The notes beneath the pieces are model-generated. The model was not told where the DNA came from. It worked only from the letters and a program-made list of their open reading frames with translations, and ran no database searches. From Alistipes sp. (GTDB taxonomy: Bacteria > Bacteroidota > Bacteroidia > Bacteroidales > Rikenellaceae), in the NCBI GenBank assembly GCA_022767745.1, contig JALENN010000007.1:62001-126000 (forward strand): DNA of 64,000 bases. The letters are read 5' to 3'. Below, in pieces: positions 34,353 through 43,677 of the stretch (positions within the stretch are counted from its first letter, which is position 1; each line of letters begins with the position of its first letter). Made by a program: the position numbers and the translations under genes.

Positions 34353-34947
34353 CACCCCCCTGTGGAGCGACGGCGCGGGGCGTGTGCTGCTTGCCGGGCC
34401 TGTCCTGACCGAGGAGGAACTTGCGGCGACGGCACGTGACGAGGATCTGCGTGCGGCCGCCGCGTTCGTTTCCGCACAGCGCCGCCGCGAGTATCTCTCG
34501 TGGCGCGTGTTGTTGTACGGCTATCTGGGTCGTGCGGCGCGCGTGGAGTACGGGCCGGACGGTGCGCCGCACCTTGTCTCGCATCCCGACCTTTGCCTCA
34601 GCGTCTCGCACTGCCGCGACATGGTGGCGGTGGCGTTGTCCGACCGGCGGTGCGGTGTCGATGTCGAGCGTCTCGACCGCGACTTCTCGAAGGCTGCGCC
34701 GCGTTTCCTCACCGACGGCGAGCGCGCCCTGTCGTCGGATGGCCGTCTTGCGGCGGCGGTGTGGTGCGCCAAGGAGTGCCTTTTCAAGATGTACGGCCAT
34801 GCGGGCATCGACCTGAGGCGCGACATAGTGGTCGGCGGCATCGACTTCGACGGCGGCACCCTGTGCGGCAGCGTCGACGGCGGCGAGGCGGTAACCATGC
34901 GGATGATCTTCACGGCGCAGGGACATATCGTGGTGTTGGCCATATAG
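34333..34947 (+). CDS. 4'-phosphopantetheinyl transferase superfamily protein
   Basis: The 204-residue protein has the Sfp-type signatures: LCLSVSHCRDMVAVAL, CGVDVERLDRDF (Mg-binding Asp and Glu) and WCAKECLFKMYG. It would transfer phosphopantetheine from CoA to acyl carrier or other carrier proteins. It overlaps the end of gldE by 20 bases, an adjacency common in Bacteroidales, so the two are co-translated. Its carrier partner is not in the window. Confidence 0.9.
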   Translation: MDRRSNNTPLWSDGAGRVLLAGPVLTEEELAATARDEDLRAAAAFVSAQRRREYLSWRVLLYGYLGRAARVEYGPDGAPHLVSHPDLCLSVSHCRDMVAVALSDRRCGVDVERLDRDFSKAAPRFLTDGERALSSDGRLAAAVWCAKECLFKMYGHAGIDLRRDIVVGGIDFDGGTLCGSVDGGEAVTMRMIFTAQGHIVVLAI

Positions 34948-34987
34948 CCGGCACATGTGGCCGATGGGTCGTTTTGCGCGATAATCG

Positions 34988-35017
34988 TTGAGATGTAACC
35001 AAAATTTTGTAATTTTG
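34988..35017 (+). promoter_or_regulatory. Promoter of the MATE gene, probably leaderless
   Basis: TTG at 34988-34990, 19 bases, then TAATTTTG at 35010-35017. The start point expected from this spacing falls at or within a few bases of the ATG at 35023. Confidence 0.75.
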
Positions 35018-35022
35018 CAGTG

Positions 35023-36414
35023 ATGAAAGAACAGGATTCTCCGCTATCGCTCGGTACCGACAATCTGTCGTCGCTGCTGAAGCGTTATGCGATGCCGGCA
35101 ATCATAGCAATGGTGTCGTCGTCGCTCTACAATATGATCGACAGCATATTTATCGGACATGGAGTCGGCCCGATGGCCATATCGGGTCTGGCGCTGACCA
35201 TGCCGCTGATGAATCTCGCCGCCGCGTTCGGCGCCATGGTGGGTGCCGGTTCCGCCGCGCTGACGTCGATACGCCTCGGCCAGGGCAACAAGCCCGCCGC
35301 CGAGATGATCCTCGGCAACGTCGTGTTGCTCAATGTCACGATGGGCCTCTTCTTCATGATGCTCGGGCTCTATTTCCTTGACGATATGCTCTACCTGTTC
35401 GGCGCCAGCGAGAACACGATTGGCTATGCGCGCGACTTCATGCGCGTGATCCTGATGGGTAACGTCGTGACACACCTCTATTACGGACTCAACAACCAGC
35501 TGCGTGTGCTGGGATACCCCCGCAAGTCGATGTATGTGATGCTCATATCGGTGGGTGTAAACGTGGTGCTGGCGGCGCTCTTTATCTTCGTATTCAACTG
35601 GGGTATCAAGGGATCGGCTCTGGCTACTGTCATAGCGCAGTTGGTCTCGCTCTCGATACAGATCGTGCACTTCACGCGTCCCGACAGCTTCCTGCGTTTC
35701 CGCCGCGGCATATTCCGCTTCCGCTGGGACATAATAAAGAACATAATCGGCATCGGCATGGCGCCCTTCTTCATACAGTCGTGCGCCTGCGTTGTCGTCA
35801 TCCTGATAAACAACGCGCTGCGTACGCAGGGCGGTGACCTCTACATCGGCGCCTACGGCATCGTGAACCGTGTCGCCTTCATATTCGTGATGGTGGTGAT
35901 GGGCCTTAACCAGGGCATGCAGCCCATCGTGGGATACAACTACGGCGCCCAGAAGTACGACCGCGTGATGAAGGTGCTGGGCATGACCATAGGGTGGGCC
36001 GTGGCTATCACCACGGCCGGATTCATCGTGAGCGAGGTCTTCCCCTATGCAGTCGTGCACCTCTTTGTCAGCGAGGATGGCAGCGGCGAGGCTACGGCGC
36101 TGATCGACGCTGCGGCGCACGGACTGAAGGTGATAATGATGCTCTACCCGCTGGTGGGATTCCAGATCGTCGTGGGCAACTTCTTCCAGTTCATCGGCAA
36201 GGCCAAGCGTGCCATACTGCTCTCGCTGACGCGCCAGCTGCTCTTCGTGATACCGCTGCTGATATTCCTGCCCGACATGTGGGGCGTCGACGGCGTATGG
36301 TACTCGATGCCCATTGCCGACTGTTTCTCGATCGTTCTGGCAGCCGTGCTTCTCTTCTTCCAGTTGCGCCAGTTCCGCCGCATGATCCAGGAGCAGAACT
36401 ACAGCCGCCTGTAG
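35023..36414 (+). CDS. MATE family efflux transporter
   Basis: The 463-residue protein has about twelve membrane segments in two halves. Typical MATE segments are ALTMPLMNLAAAFGAMVGAGS, INNALRTQGGDLYIGAYGIVNR and VMGLNQGMQPIVGYNYGAQKYDR. Such proteins export cationic drugs or metabolites with Na+ or H+. The ATG at 35023 is preferred to the GTG at 35020. No regulator lies beside it. Confidence 0.94.
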   Translation: MKEQDSPLSLGTDNLSSLLKRYAMPAIIAMVSSSLYNMIDSIFIGHGVGPMAISGLALTMPLMNLAAAFGAMVGAGSAALTSIRLGQGNKPAAEMILGNVVLLNVTMGLFFMMLGLYFLDDMLYLFGASENTIGYARDFMRVILMGNVVTHLYYGLNNQLRVLGYPRKSMYVMLISVGVNVVLAALFIFVFNWGIKGSALATVIAQLVSLSIQIVHFTRPDSFLRFRRGIFRFRWDIIKNIIGIGMAPFFIQSCACVVVILINNALRTQGGDLYIGAYGIVNRVAFIFVMVVMGLNQGMQPIVGYNYGAQKYDRVMKVLGMTIGWAVAITTAGFIVSEVFPYAVVHLFVSEDGSGEATALIDAAAHGLKVIMMLYPLVGFQIVVGNFFQFIGKAKRAILLSLTRQLLFVIPLLIFLPDMWGVDGVWYSMPIADCFSIVLAAVLLFFQLRQFRRMIQEQNYSRL

Positions 36415-36450
36415 CAGGCGCGCTGCCTGTTGTGGGGCGACAATACAATA

Positions 36451-36485
36451 ACTGCGGGCGATTCCTCGGAATCGCCCGCAGTTTT
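36451..36485. terminator. Bidirectional terminator between the MATE and C1 peptidase genes
   Basis: A 14-base-pair stem CTGCGGGCGATTCC / GGAATCGCCCGCAG with a 2-base loop lies between convergent genes; it is followed by TTTT on the plus strand. Confidence 0.92.
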
Positions 36486-36505
36486 GCTGTTTGTCTGAAT
36501 CCGTA

Positions 36506-37699
36506 TTACTTGACGTTGATCTTCTTGAGAATCTCCTTCGGAACGACGTTCTTGTTCACCATTATAGACATGGTCTTGTACTCGACGAAGGGACGCGAGA
36601 AGTAGTAGAATCCGTCATAGGGAGGACGTACGCCCCACGAGTTCTGCACGCGGTAGAAGGGCGAACCGTTCTGGTCTACGGCCGTGCCTACGATCACCAT
36701 GCCGTGGTCGTCGGTGGTCTCGTAGTTGTCGAATGCCTCCTGACGCATTTCCTGCGTGATGGTCATCTCCTTGACGGGCTCGTTGAGGCTGTAGATGCGG
36801 GCCTCCTTCTCGGCATTCGAAAGCTTGCCCCACTTCTCTGCATCCGAACCCACCATGTTCTTCTCGGCAACCTCGGGGATTACGCCTATGGCCTTGCCGC
36901 CGGCGAAGCCCTTCTCGCTCACGTCGGTACCCCAGGCTACGGGGTGCGAGTCGGTGATGGCGGCGTCGATTACCTGCATCATCTCGTTCAGGGGCACGTT
37001 GTAGACCTTACCCCAGAGCCAGTTGTCGGGAACCTCTATTACGAAGGGCTCGTAGAAGGGGTGGTGCGTGTACGACGAGAACTCGATGTAGTCGCTCATC
37101 TTGATGGGCAGCGACTCGGCAAAACTCTTGGGCGTGTACTCCTTGCCCTCGTAGGTGAAGGTCTCGGGACGCTCGCCGAAGTAGGCGTCGAGGATGGCGT
37201 TCAGGCCGTCCTGCCATGCGGGCGTGAGCTTGCCGTTCTTGTTCTTGATGATGGCGTCGACATAGGCCTTCAGCACCTCGTCGATCTCGCCGAACTCGGG
37301 CAGCTCGGTGCCGTAGTTCAGGCCCTTGTATACCTCCTGGGGAACGATTCCGTACTGCTCGATGGCGTGCGTCACGTCATGCGAGGCACCGCCTACGGCG
37401 AAGTTGAGCGAGCCGTGCAGACGCACGTACTTTACGGCCTTCTCGAAGTATATGTTGCGTACGACCCACATCTCCGATAGCTTCACCTGCGGGCCTCCCG
37501 CACGCAGGATCTCCTCCTCGAGGAACGAGATCGTAGAGAAACACCAGCACGTACCGCTGCGGTACTGGTTGGTGATGGGCACGGTCTGCACCGTCTTCGT
37601 GTCGGTGAACTTGTAGCCCTCGGGGGCATTGTCCTGTGCCGTTGCGGTCAGGGCGGCGCACGCCATGATCGCGGTAAGCAGCATTGTCGATTTCTTCAT
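36506..37699 (-). CDS. Secreted C1 family cysteine peptidase, PepC/bleomycin hydrolase-like
   Basis: The 397-residue protein begins with a signal peptide (MKKSTMLLTAIMACAALTATA). The papain-like triad is visible: Cys51 in YRSGTCWCFSTISFLEEE, His332 in DDHGMVIVG and Asn353 in RVQNSWG. Its spacing and the sequence FSRPFVEYKTMSIMVNKNVVP match the bleomycin hydrolase/aminopeptidase C branch, whose classic members are cytosolic and act as aminopeptidases. An export signal on this one implies periplasmic or secreted peptide trimming, as in other gut Bacteroidetes. Confidence 0.9.
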   Translation of the reverse strand: MKKSTMLLTAIMACAALTATAQDNAPEGYKFTDTKTVQTVPITNQYRSGTCWCFSTISFLEEEILRAGGPQVKLSEMWVVRNIYFEKAVKYVRLHGSLNFAVGGASHDVTHAIEQYGIVPQEVYKGLNYGTELPEFGEIDEVLKAYVDAIIKNKNGKLTPAWQDGLNAILDAYFGERPETFTYEGKEYTPKSFAESLPIKMSDYIEFSSYTHHPFYEPFVIEVPDNWLWGKVYNVPLNEMMQVIDAAITDSHPVAWGTDVSEKGFAGGKAIGVIPEVAEKNMVGSDAEKWGKLSNAEKEARIYSLNEPVKEMTITQEMRQEAFDNYETTDDHGMVIVGTAVDQNGSPFYRVQNSWGVRPPYDGFYYFSRPFVEYKTMSIMVNKNVVPKEILKKINVK

Positions 37700-37742
37700 A
37701 GGATATGGTTTTAAGGTTTGTGTTGTTGCCTTACGGTTGTTG

Positions 37743-40046
37743 TTACTTCTTCTTCGAGTTCTTCACCGCCTCCAGACAGTCGTTGTAGGTCATCTCCTCG
37801 ACCTTGCTGCCGTGGGGCAGGCGGTAGTTCTTGCCCTTGTAGGCGATGTAGGCGCCGTAGCGGCCGTTCTTGATGAGCATGTCGGCATCCTCGGCGAAGG
37901 TCTTCAGCGGCGTAGCCGCGGCGGCAGCCTGCGCCTTGTGCTGCTCGATGAGTTCTATGGCCCGTTCGTAGCTTATGGTGTAGGGGTCGTCGCCCTTGGC
38001 CAGCGACACGAACGACTTGCCGTAGCGGACATAGGCGCCGTAGCGGCCGATGCCCACCATCAGGTCGTCATCGCCGTACTTGCCCAGGTTGCGCGGCAGG
38101 GCGAAGAGCTCCAGCGCCTCCTCGAGCGTAATCGAGGCTATGAGCTGGCCCTTCTTCAGCGACGCGAAGCGGCTCTTCTCGCCCACGGCGCCCTCGATCT
38201 CGACCATGGGGCCGTAACGGCCGATGCGGGCCTTTACGGTGTGTCCCGTTGCGGGGTCGGTGCCGAGTATGCGCACCTGGCCGCTCTTGTCGTTCTGCGT
38301 GCCGATGGCCTTGTCGACCATCTGGTGGAAGGGACCGTAGAAGTCCTCTATCATCTGGCTCCAGGTGATCTTGCCGTCGGCTATGCGGTCGAACTCCTTC
38401 TCGACGTTGGCCGTGAAGTTGTAGTCCATGATCTGTGCGAACTGCGACTCGAGGTAGTCGTTTACCACCATGCCGATATCGGTGGGCGAGAGACGGTTCT
38501 TCTCCTTGCCGAAGCTCTCGGTGAGGTTTTTCTCCGTGATCTTGCCCTGCGCGTTGAGCGCCAGCTGCACATAGCCGCGGCGCTGCTCCTCGCGGTTCTG
38601 CTTCACGACGTAGCCGCGGTTTATGATGGTGGTGATGGTGGGCGCGTAGGTCGACGGGCGGCCTATGCCCAGCTCCTCGAGCTTCTTTACGAGCGATGCC
38701 TCGTTATAGCGTGCGGGCGGTGCCGTGAAACGCTCCGTTGCGGTGACCTGTGCCGCCGTCACCTTCTCGCCCTCGCTGAGCTTGGGCAGGGCGGCCTCGC
38801 TGCTCTCCGACTGCTCGTCGTCGGTCGACTCCGAGTAGAGGCGCAGGAATCCGTCGAAACGGATCACCTCGCCCGTGGCGGCATATTGCCACTGCGTGTC
38901 GTCGACGCCGATGGCTATCGACGTGCGGTCGATCTCGGCGGGAACCATCTGCGATGCCACGGTGCGCTTCCATATAAGCTCGTAGAGACGCTTCTCGGCC
39001 GTGGTGCCCTCGATGTGCATGCGGTCGATGTACGACGGGCGTATTGCCTCGTGCGCCTCCTGCGCACCCTTGGTCTTGGTCTTGTAGTTGTGTGCGGCCG
39101 AATACTTCTCGCCGAAGAGCGACGTGATCTCGGTCTTGCACTGGGCGATGGCCTGCTGCGAGAGGTTAACCGAGTCGGTACGCATGTAGGTGATAAGTCC
39201 CTGCTCGTAGAGGTGCTGTGCGACCGACATGGTCTGCGCTACTGACATTCCCAGCTTGCGGCCCGCCTCCTGCTGCAGCGTCGAGGTGGTGAACGGAGCC
39301 GCGGGGTAGCGCTTCGCCGGTTTTTCTTCAACCTTAGTAACGGTGTATGTAGCGCCGATGCTCTTCATCAAAAACTCCTCGGCCTGCTCCTTTGTCTCGA
39401 AACGCGTGCCCAGCTCGGCCTTGAAGAGGGTCTTGGCTTCGTCGTCGGGGCGGTAGAACTGTGCCACCACACGGTAGTACGGGGTCGAGTTGAAGGCTAT
39501 GATCTCGCGCTCGCGCTCCACGATGAGGCGCACGGCGACACTCTGCACGCGGCCTGCCGAGAGCGACGGCTTGACCTTCTTCCACAGCACGGGCGAGAGC
39601 TCGAAGCCCACGATGCGGTCGAGCACGCGGCGTGCCTGCTGGGCGTTTACGAGGTTCATGTCGATGGTGCGCGGCGTCTCGATGGCGTGGAGTATGGCCG
39701 GCTTGGTTATCTCGTGGAATACGATTCGCTTGGTCTTGTCGACGGGCAGGTCGAGCACCTCGGCCAGATGCCATGCTATGGCCTCTCCTTCGCGGTCCTC
39801 ATCGGATGCGAGCCATACGGTCGCCACCTTCTTCGAGAGCTTCGAGAGCTCGTCCACGACCTTGCGCTTGTCGGGCAGGATCTCGTAGTCGGGAGCGAAG
39901 TGGGCGTCGATCTCTATGCCGAGGCCCTTCTTCGAGAGGTCGCGTATATGGCCGAAACTCGACTTTACGACGTAGTCCTTTCCGAGGAATTTCTCTATGG
40001 TTTTGGCTTTCGCCGGAGACTCTACTATTACTAAGTTTTCCTGCAT
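37743..40046 (-). CDS. topA: DNA topoisomerase I (type IA)
   Basis: The 767-residue protein has the TOPRIM domain (NLVIVESPAKAKTIEKFLGK, VWLASDEDREGEAIAWHLAE), the active-site segment GLITYMRTDSVNLS with the catalytic Tyr, and RPSYIDRMHIEG. Instead of zinc fingers, the C-terminal ~170 residues hold repeats of the Bacteroidetes type (KARIGRYGPMVEIEG, VGIGRYGAYVRYG, IKNGRYGAYIAYKG). It relaxes negative supercoils. A GC-poor inverted repeat upstream is the terminator of the preceding gene. Confidence 0.96.
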   Translation of the reverse strand: MQENLVIVESPAKAKTIEKFLGKDYVVKSSFGHIRDLSKKGLGIEIDAHFAPDYEILPDKRKVVDELSKLSKKVATVWLASDEDREGEAIAWHLAEVLDLPVDKTKRIVFHEITKPAILHAIETPRTIDMNLVNAQQARRVLDRIVGFELSPVLWKKVKPSLSAGRVQSVAVRLIVEREREIIAFNSTPYYRVVAQFYRPDDEAKTLFKAELGTRFETKEQAEEFLMKSIGATYTVTKVEEKPAKRYPAAPFTTSTLQQEAGRKLGMSVAQTMSVAQHLYEQGLITYMRTDSVNLSQQAIAQCKTEITSLFGEKYSAAHNYKTKTKGAQEAHEAIRPSYIDRMHIEGTTAEKRLYELIWKRTVASQMVPAEIDRTSIAIGVDDTQWQYAATGEVIRFDGFLRLYSESTDDEQSESSEAALPKLSEGEKVTAAQVTATERFTAPPARYNEASLVKKLEELGIGRPSTYAPTITTIINRGYVVKQNREEQRRGYVQLALNAQGKITEKNLTESFGKEKNRLSPTDIGMVVNDYLESQFAQIMDYNFTANVEKEFDRIADGKITWSQMIEDFYGPFHQMVDKAIGTQNDKSGQVRILGTDPATGHTVKARIGRYGPMVEIEGAVGEKSRFASLKKGQLIASITLEEALELFALPRNLGKYGDDDLMVGIGRYGAYVRYGKSFVSLAKGDDPYTISYERAIELIEQHKAQAAAAATPLKTFAEDADMLIKNGRYGAYIAYKGKNYRLPHGSKVEEMTYNDCLEAVKNSKKK

Positions 40047-40071
40047 GGTGTCTTTATTCGTTTAAGACGAC

Positions 40072-40098
40072 AAAACCTAAGCCGTAAAACTTAGGTTT
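40072..40098 (-). terminator. Terminator after the DUF4270 gene
   Basis: AAACCTAAG / CTTAGGTTT forms a 9-base-pair stem followed on the minus strand by TTTG. It lies between the DUF4270 stop and the topA start. Confidence 0.7.
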
Positions 40099-40119
40099 GC
40101 CGATTCTGTATCGTTGTCT

Positions 40120-41733
40120 CTATTTCACAAGAGTATATGTCAGTTCGAGGCGTATGCTTGCGGGGTTTATCGTGTAGTCGCCGCCCTGCACCACCGATCT
40201 GTTGAACGTATACTGGTCGTAGGCCGAGGGTCCGAGGTATATCGTGGTGCTTTCGACCTTCGAGTAGTCGATCTTGCCGCTGCTGTCGGGTTCGAGCTTG
40301 AGTACCTCGTTCACTATGGCCTGTATGTACGACGATATGTTCATCTTGTAGCAGCCGAGACTGCGGTTGATGTATCCGTCGTAGGCGAGCGTCGTGCCCG
40401 ACGTCTCGTACGTGTACCAGTAGTCGGCCACGGGCGTGAGCTTCTTGTAGTCGGTGTACATGCCCAGGCGGGGCAGCGCCGTCTCGTAGGTCTCGGCCAT
40501 GGCTATGGGGTCGAGCTTCGTGTAGTCGTAGTCCGACTTCTCGAAGTAGATGCTCAGGCTGGCCTGGTTGATGGCCGCGGCCGTATATTCGTCGTCTCCG
40601 CTGTGGATGTTGCGCAGCGTGGCGAGGAACTCGTCGGTGAACTTCAGCTCGGTGAGCACGCCGCCGCAGCCCTCGACATATCCCATCTCCACCTGCGGAC
40701 GGTTCTCGTCGGCCTCGTCCATGGCTATGGTGGCGAAGTCGGAGTTCGTGTAGTCGAACTTCACGCTGTTGGCGCTGACATTGCCTCGCGTGGCGCTCTC
40801 GACCTTGAAATAATATGTATAGTCGAGCGTGTCGGCGATGATGTCGACATCGGCTCCCTGGTTACGCGTACGTCCCAGCAGCTCGAATCCCGTCGACGCG
40901 GGGTCGAACGCGGCCACCGAACCCTCACCTTCGGCTATGCTGCTCTCGGCGGGCTCGATGTAGAGCCCCTTGAAGTTGTGTACAAAGGCCGAGTCGGTGC
41001 TGTAGACCTCGATGTTGTGCGTGGCCATACCGTCCCAGTCGCTGTCCTCGGTGTTGATACACCATATCTTGTTGATGAAGTCCCTGGTCTCGGGCGTCTC
41101 CTCCATGCGCACCGATTTCGACGAGGGGTATACACCCTTGTCGGGGTCGGGGAAGTTGAAGGTGAAGATGGGGCGTGCGTCGGCCGCTATGTGGCCCTGC
41201 TTGCGCGCGTCATACGAGATGTAGAAGGTCGAGTCCTCCGACTCCTCGTTCACCAGGTCCGACGTCAGTGCGTAGACGTTGTACTTTATGGGCTTGGTCG
41301 AGTCGCCGGCGAAGGTGTCGACCGAGAAGCGGAACATTGCCGAGTCGTAGATGGGGCGGTAGCCGAAACCTACCGTGTCGACGACGCCGCGGGCGAAGGT
41401 GAACTGGCTGGCGAAGGCCAGACGGCGCATGCCGAAGCGCTTGTCGTTCTGCAGGCCGAGGTAGAGCGTGCCGAGCGACGACGACAGCAGCGAGTCGGTG
41501 CGGTAGAGGCGCGTCTCGAAGATCTTGCACGGGGTATCCTTCTCGTCGGCTTCGGTGAGGACGCCGCCGCTGTATATGCGATGGCGCATCTTCATCTGCT
41601 GGTTGCCCGGGGCGAGCTCCTCGCCAAGGGTGTAGTCGGCGGTAGTGGTGCATCCGCCGAGAACGGCTGCGGCAGCTGCGGCTACGACGGCCGTGGCTGA
41701 GAAGATGCGGCGTAATCTATTGCAGTTCTTCAT
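40120..41733 (-). CDS. DUF4270 family lipoprotein
   Basis: The 537-residue protein has a lipoprotein signal ending VLGGC (Cys ~28). The rest fits DUF4270: DYTLGEELAPGNQQMKMRH near the start, then a long beta-rich body (VDTVGFGYRPIYDSAMFRF, INQASLSIYFEKSDYDY) and a C-terminal strand LELTYTLVK. The family is common in Bacteroidetes and its function is unknown. It overlaps by 17 bases the glycogen-synthase-like gene upstream, so the two are coupled. Confidence 0.88.
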   Translation of the reverse strand: MKNCNRLRRIFSATAVVAAAAAAVLGGCTTTADYTLGEELAPGNQQMKMRHRIYSGGVLTEADEKDTPCKIFETRLYRTDSLLSSSLGTLYLGLQNDKRFGMRRLAFASQFTFARGVVDTVGFGYRPIYDSAMFRFSVDTFAGDSTKPIKYNVYALTSDLVNEESEDSTFYISYDARKQGHIAADARPIFTFNFPDPDKGVYPSSKSVRMEETPETRDFINKIWCINTEDSDWDGMATHNIEVYSTDSAFVHNFKGLYIEPAESSIAEGEGSVAAFDPASTGFELLGRTRNQGADVDIIADTLDYTYYFKVESATRGNVSANSVKFDYTNSDFATIAMDEADENRPQVEMGYVEGCGGVLTELKFTDEFLATLRNIHSGDDEYTAAAINQASLSIYFEKSDYDYTKLDPIAMAETYETALPRLGMYTDYKKLTPVADYWYTYETSGTTLAYDGYINRSLGCYKMNISSYIQAIVNEVLKLEPDSSGKIDYSKVESTTIYLGPSAYDQYTFNRSVVQGGDYTINPASIRLELTYTLVK

Positions 41734-42526
41734 AGAATCTGTTATAATTGTCGAAAAAGTCCTCTTCGTCGGGCTTCTGGTATTCGAGCACGGGCTTTCC
41801 CTTTGAGCGCGCGTACTCGACGAGTTCCGGCGAAGCGTCGGCCGAGACGACGGTTATGCCGTCGGCATAATCAATAACGAAACGATAGAGGTTTTCGTAT
41901 GAAGGTGTTGCCAGAATGGCAAGATTTTCGTCCTCGACGCCCTCGTTGGCTATCTTTTCGGCGAACTGCGCGTCGAGCGGCTGCTCGAAACGGTCGGCGC
42001 CGACCGACACCACGATCTTCACGTCGCGGAAGAGCGGGTCGTCGTTGAATACCTTCTTCAGGTATACGGGCACCACGGCCGACATCCAGCCCATGCAGTG
42101 CACCACCGTGGGCGACCAGTTGAGCTTGCGCACCGTCTCCAGCACGCCGCGCGCGAAGAATATGGCCCTCTCGTCGTTGTCGGCGAAGGGCACACCGTCG
42201 GCATCGGTAAGTACGGCCTTGCGGGCGAAGTAGTCGTCGTTGTCGATGAAGTAGATCTGTATTCGAGCCGAGGGTATCGACGCCACCTTGATTATGAGCT
42301 GGTGGTCGTTGTCGTCGATAATGAGGTTCATACCCGAGAGACGTATCACCTCGTGGAGCTGGTTACGCCGCTCGTTGATGCACCCGTAGCGGGGCATGAA
42401 CGTGCGGATCTCGTTGCCGCGCTCCTGCATCGCCTGCGCGAGACGTCGGCTCAGACCCGAAAGTTCGCTCTCCGGCAAGTAGGGCATGATCTCCTGACAT
42501 ACGTAAAGTATCTTGCGTGAAGCCAT
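41717..42526 (-). CDS. Glycogen/starch synthase N-terminal domain protein (GT5-like, single domain)
   Basis: The 269-residue protein matches only the first Rossmann domain of GT5 glycogen synthase (ILYVCQEIMPYLPESELSGLSR, IRTFMPRYGCINERRNQLHEV, VVHCMGWMSAVVPVYLKKVF). The usual KTGGL glucan-binding motif is replaced by SELSGLS, and the whole C-terminal ADP-glucose-binding domain is absent, so normal synthase activity is unlikely. I recall proteins of this length next to DUF4270 genes in other Bacteroidales, so this is a conserved short form and not recent decay. Function is unknown. Confidence 0.82.
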   Translation of the reverse strand: MASRKILYVCQEIMPYLPESELSGLSRRLAQAMQERGNEIRTFMPRYGCINERRNQLHEVIRLSGMNLIIDDNDHQLIIKVASIPSARIQIYFIDNDDYFARKAVLTDADGVPFADNDERAIFFARGVLETVRKLNWSPTVVHCMGWMSAVVPVYLKKVFNDDPLFRDVKIVVSVGADRFEQPLDAQFAEKIANEGVEDENLAILATPSYENLYRFVIDYADGITVVSADASPELVEYARSKGKPVLEYQKPDEEDFFDNYNRFYEELQ

Positions 42527-42554
42527 AACTTTTGGGGGTAATTTACATTCTTTG

Positions 42555-42562
42555 CAAAGGTA
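42555..42562 (-). promoter_or_regulatory. -7 element for the GT5-like/DUF4270 pair
   Basis: On the minus strand TACCTTTG. But transcription from it would begin near 42548 and reach the ATG at 42526 after about 22 bases. The -33 region is weak and lies within the end of queA. Confidence 0.55.
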
Positions 42563-42573
42563 CGAATTTTTTT

Positions 42574-43623
42574 CTAAAGTATGAGCATGGCGTCGCCGTA
42601 AGTGCCGAAACGGTATCCCTCCTGCTTGGCGACGTTGTAGGCGTTCATCACCAGATCGTAGCCGCCGAAGGCCGCCACCATCATCAGCTGCGTCGAGTAG
42701 GGCAGGTGGAAGTTCGATACCATGGCGTCGCCGACGGTGAAGTCATAGGGGTGGAAGATGAACTTGTTGGTCCAGCCCTCCATGGGCTTTATCATGCCGT
42801 TGGTCGAGACGGCGGTCTCGACGGCGCGCATCACCGTCGTGCCTATTATGACCACCTTGTGGCCGTCGCGCTTGGCGGCGTTCACCTTGTCGGCGGCCTC
42901 CTCGGTGACGAAGAACTGCTCCGAGTCCATCTTGTGCTTCGAGAGGTCCTCGACATCCACCGTGCGGAAGTTGCCCAGACCCACGTGCAGCGTTATGAAG
43001 GCCGAGTCGATGCCCTTGATCTCCATGCGCTTGAGCAGGTGCTTCGAGAAGTGCATACCGGCCGTGGGGGCCGCTACGGCGCCCTCGTGGCGGGCGAATA
43101 TGGTCTGGTAACGCTCGGCATCCTCGGGCTCGACCTTCTCGCGCACCCAGCGCGGCAGGGGCGTCTCGCCCAGGCGGTAGAGCGCGGCCTTGAACTCCTC
43201 GTACGAGCCGTCGAAGAGGAAGCGCAGCGTACGGCCGCGCGAGGTGGTGTTGTCGATCACCTCGGCACCCATCATGTCGTCGTCGCCGAAGTAGAGCTTG
43301 TTGCCTATTCTGATCTTGCGTGCGGGGTCAACCAGCACGTCCCACAGGCGCAGCTCGCGGTTGAGCTCGCGCAGCAGGAATATCTCGATCTCGGCGCCCG
43401 TCTTCTCCTTGTTGCCGTAGAGGCGCGCCGGGAAGACCTTCGTGTCGTTGAAGACGAAGATGTCCTTCTCCTCGAAATAGTCGATTATGTCCTTGAAGAT
43501 GCGGTGTTCGATGGTACCCGTAGCGCGGTTGATCACCATAAGGCGGGCGTCGTCGCGGTTTTCGGCGGGGTATTTGGCCAGCATGTCGGGCGTGAAATCG
43601 TACCCGTATTGAGACAGCTTCAT
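42574..43623 (-). CDS. queA: S-adenosylmethionine:tRNA ribosyltransferase-isomerase
   Basis: The 349-residue protein shows [63 protein letters not shown] and [15 protein letters not shown], all typical of QueA. It adds the ribosyl part of SAM to preQ1 in tRNA, making epoxyqueuosine. It is the last gene of the DUF3098-uppP-truB-queA run, 54 bases after truB. Confidence 0.96.
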   Translation of the reverse strand: MKLSQYGYDFTPDMLAKYPAENRDDARLMVINRATGTIEHRIFKDIIDYFEEKDIFVFNDTKVFPARLYGNKEKTGAEIEIFLLRELNRELRLWDVLVDPARKIRIGNKLYFGDDDMMGAEVIDNTTSRGRTLRFLFDGSYEEFKAALYRLGETPLPRWVREKVEPEDAERYQTIFARHEGAVAAPTAGMHFSKHLLKRMEIKGIDSAFITLHVGLGNFRTVDVEDLSKHKMDSEQFFVTEEAADKVNAAKRDGHKVVIIGTTVMRAVETAVSTNGMIKPMEGWTNKFIFHPYDFTVGDAMVSNFHLPYSTQLMMVAAFGGYDLVMNAYNVAKQEGYRFGTYGDAMLIL

Positions 43624-43677
43624 AATATTAATACTTTACGTTGGCCCGGAAAGGCATACATATCGATATATACTACG

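Noticed and set aside
37629..39245. Plus-strand 538-codon frame opposite topA, and a similar one opposite DUF4270 (40114-41700)
   Set aside because: Both are complementary shadows with Val/Leu/Ala/Arg-rich sequence and no domain.
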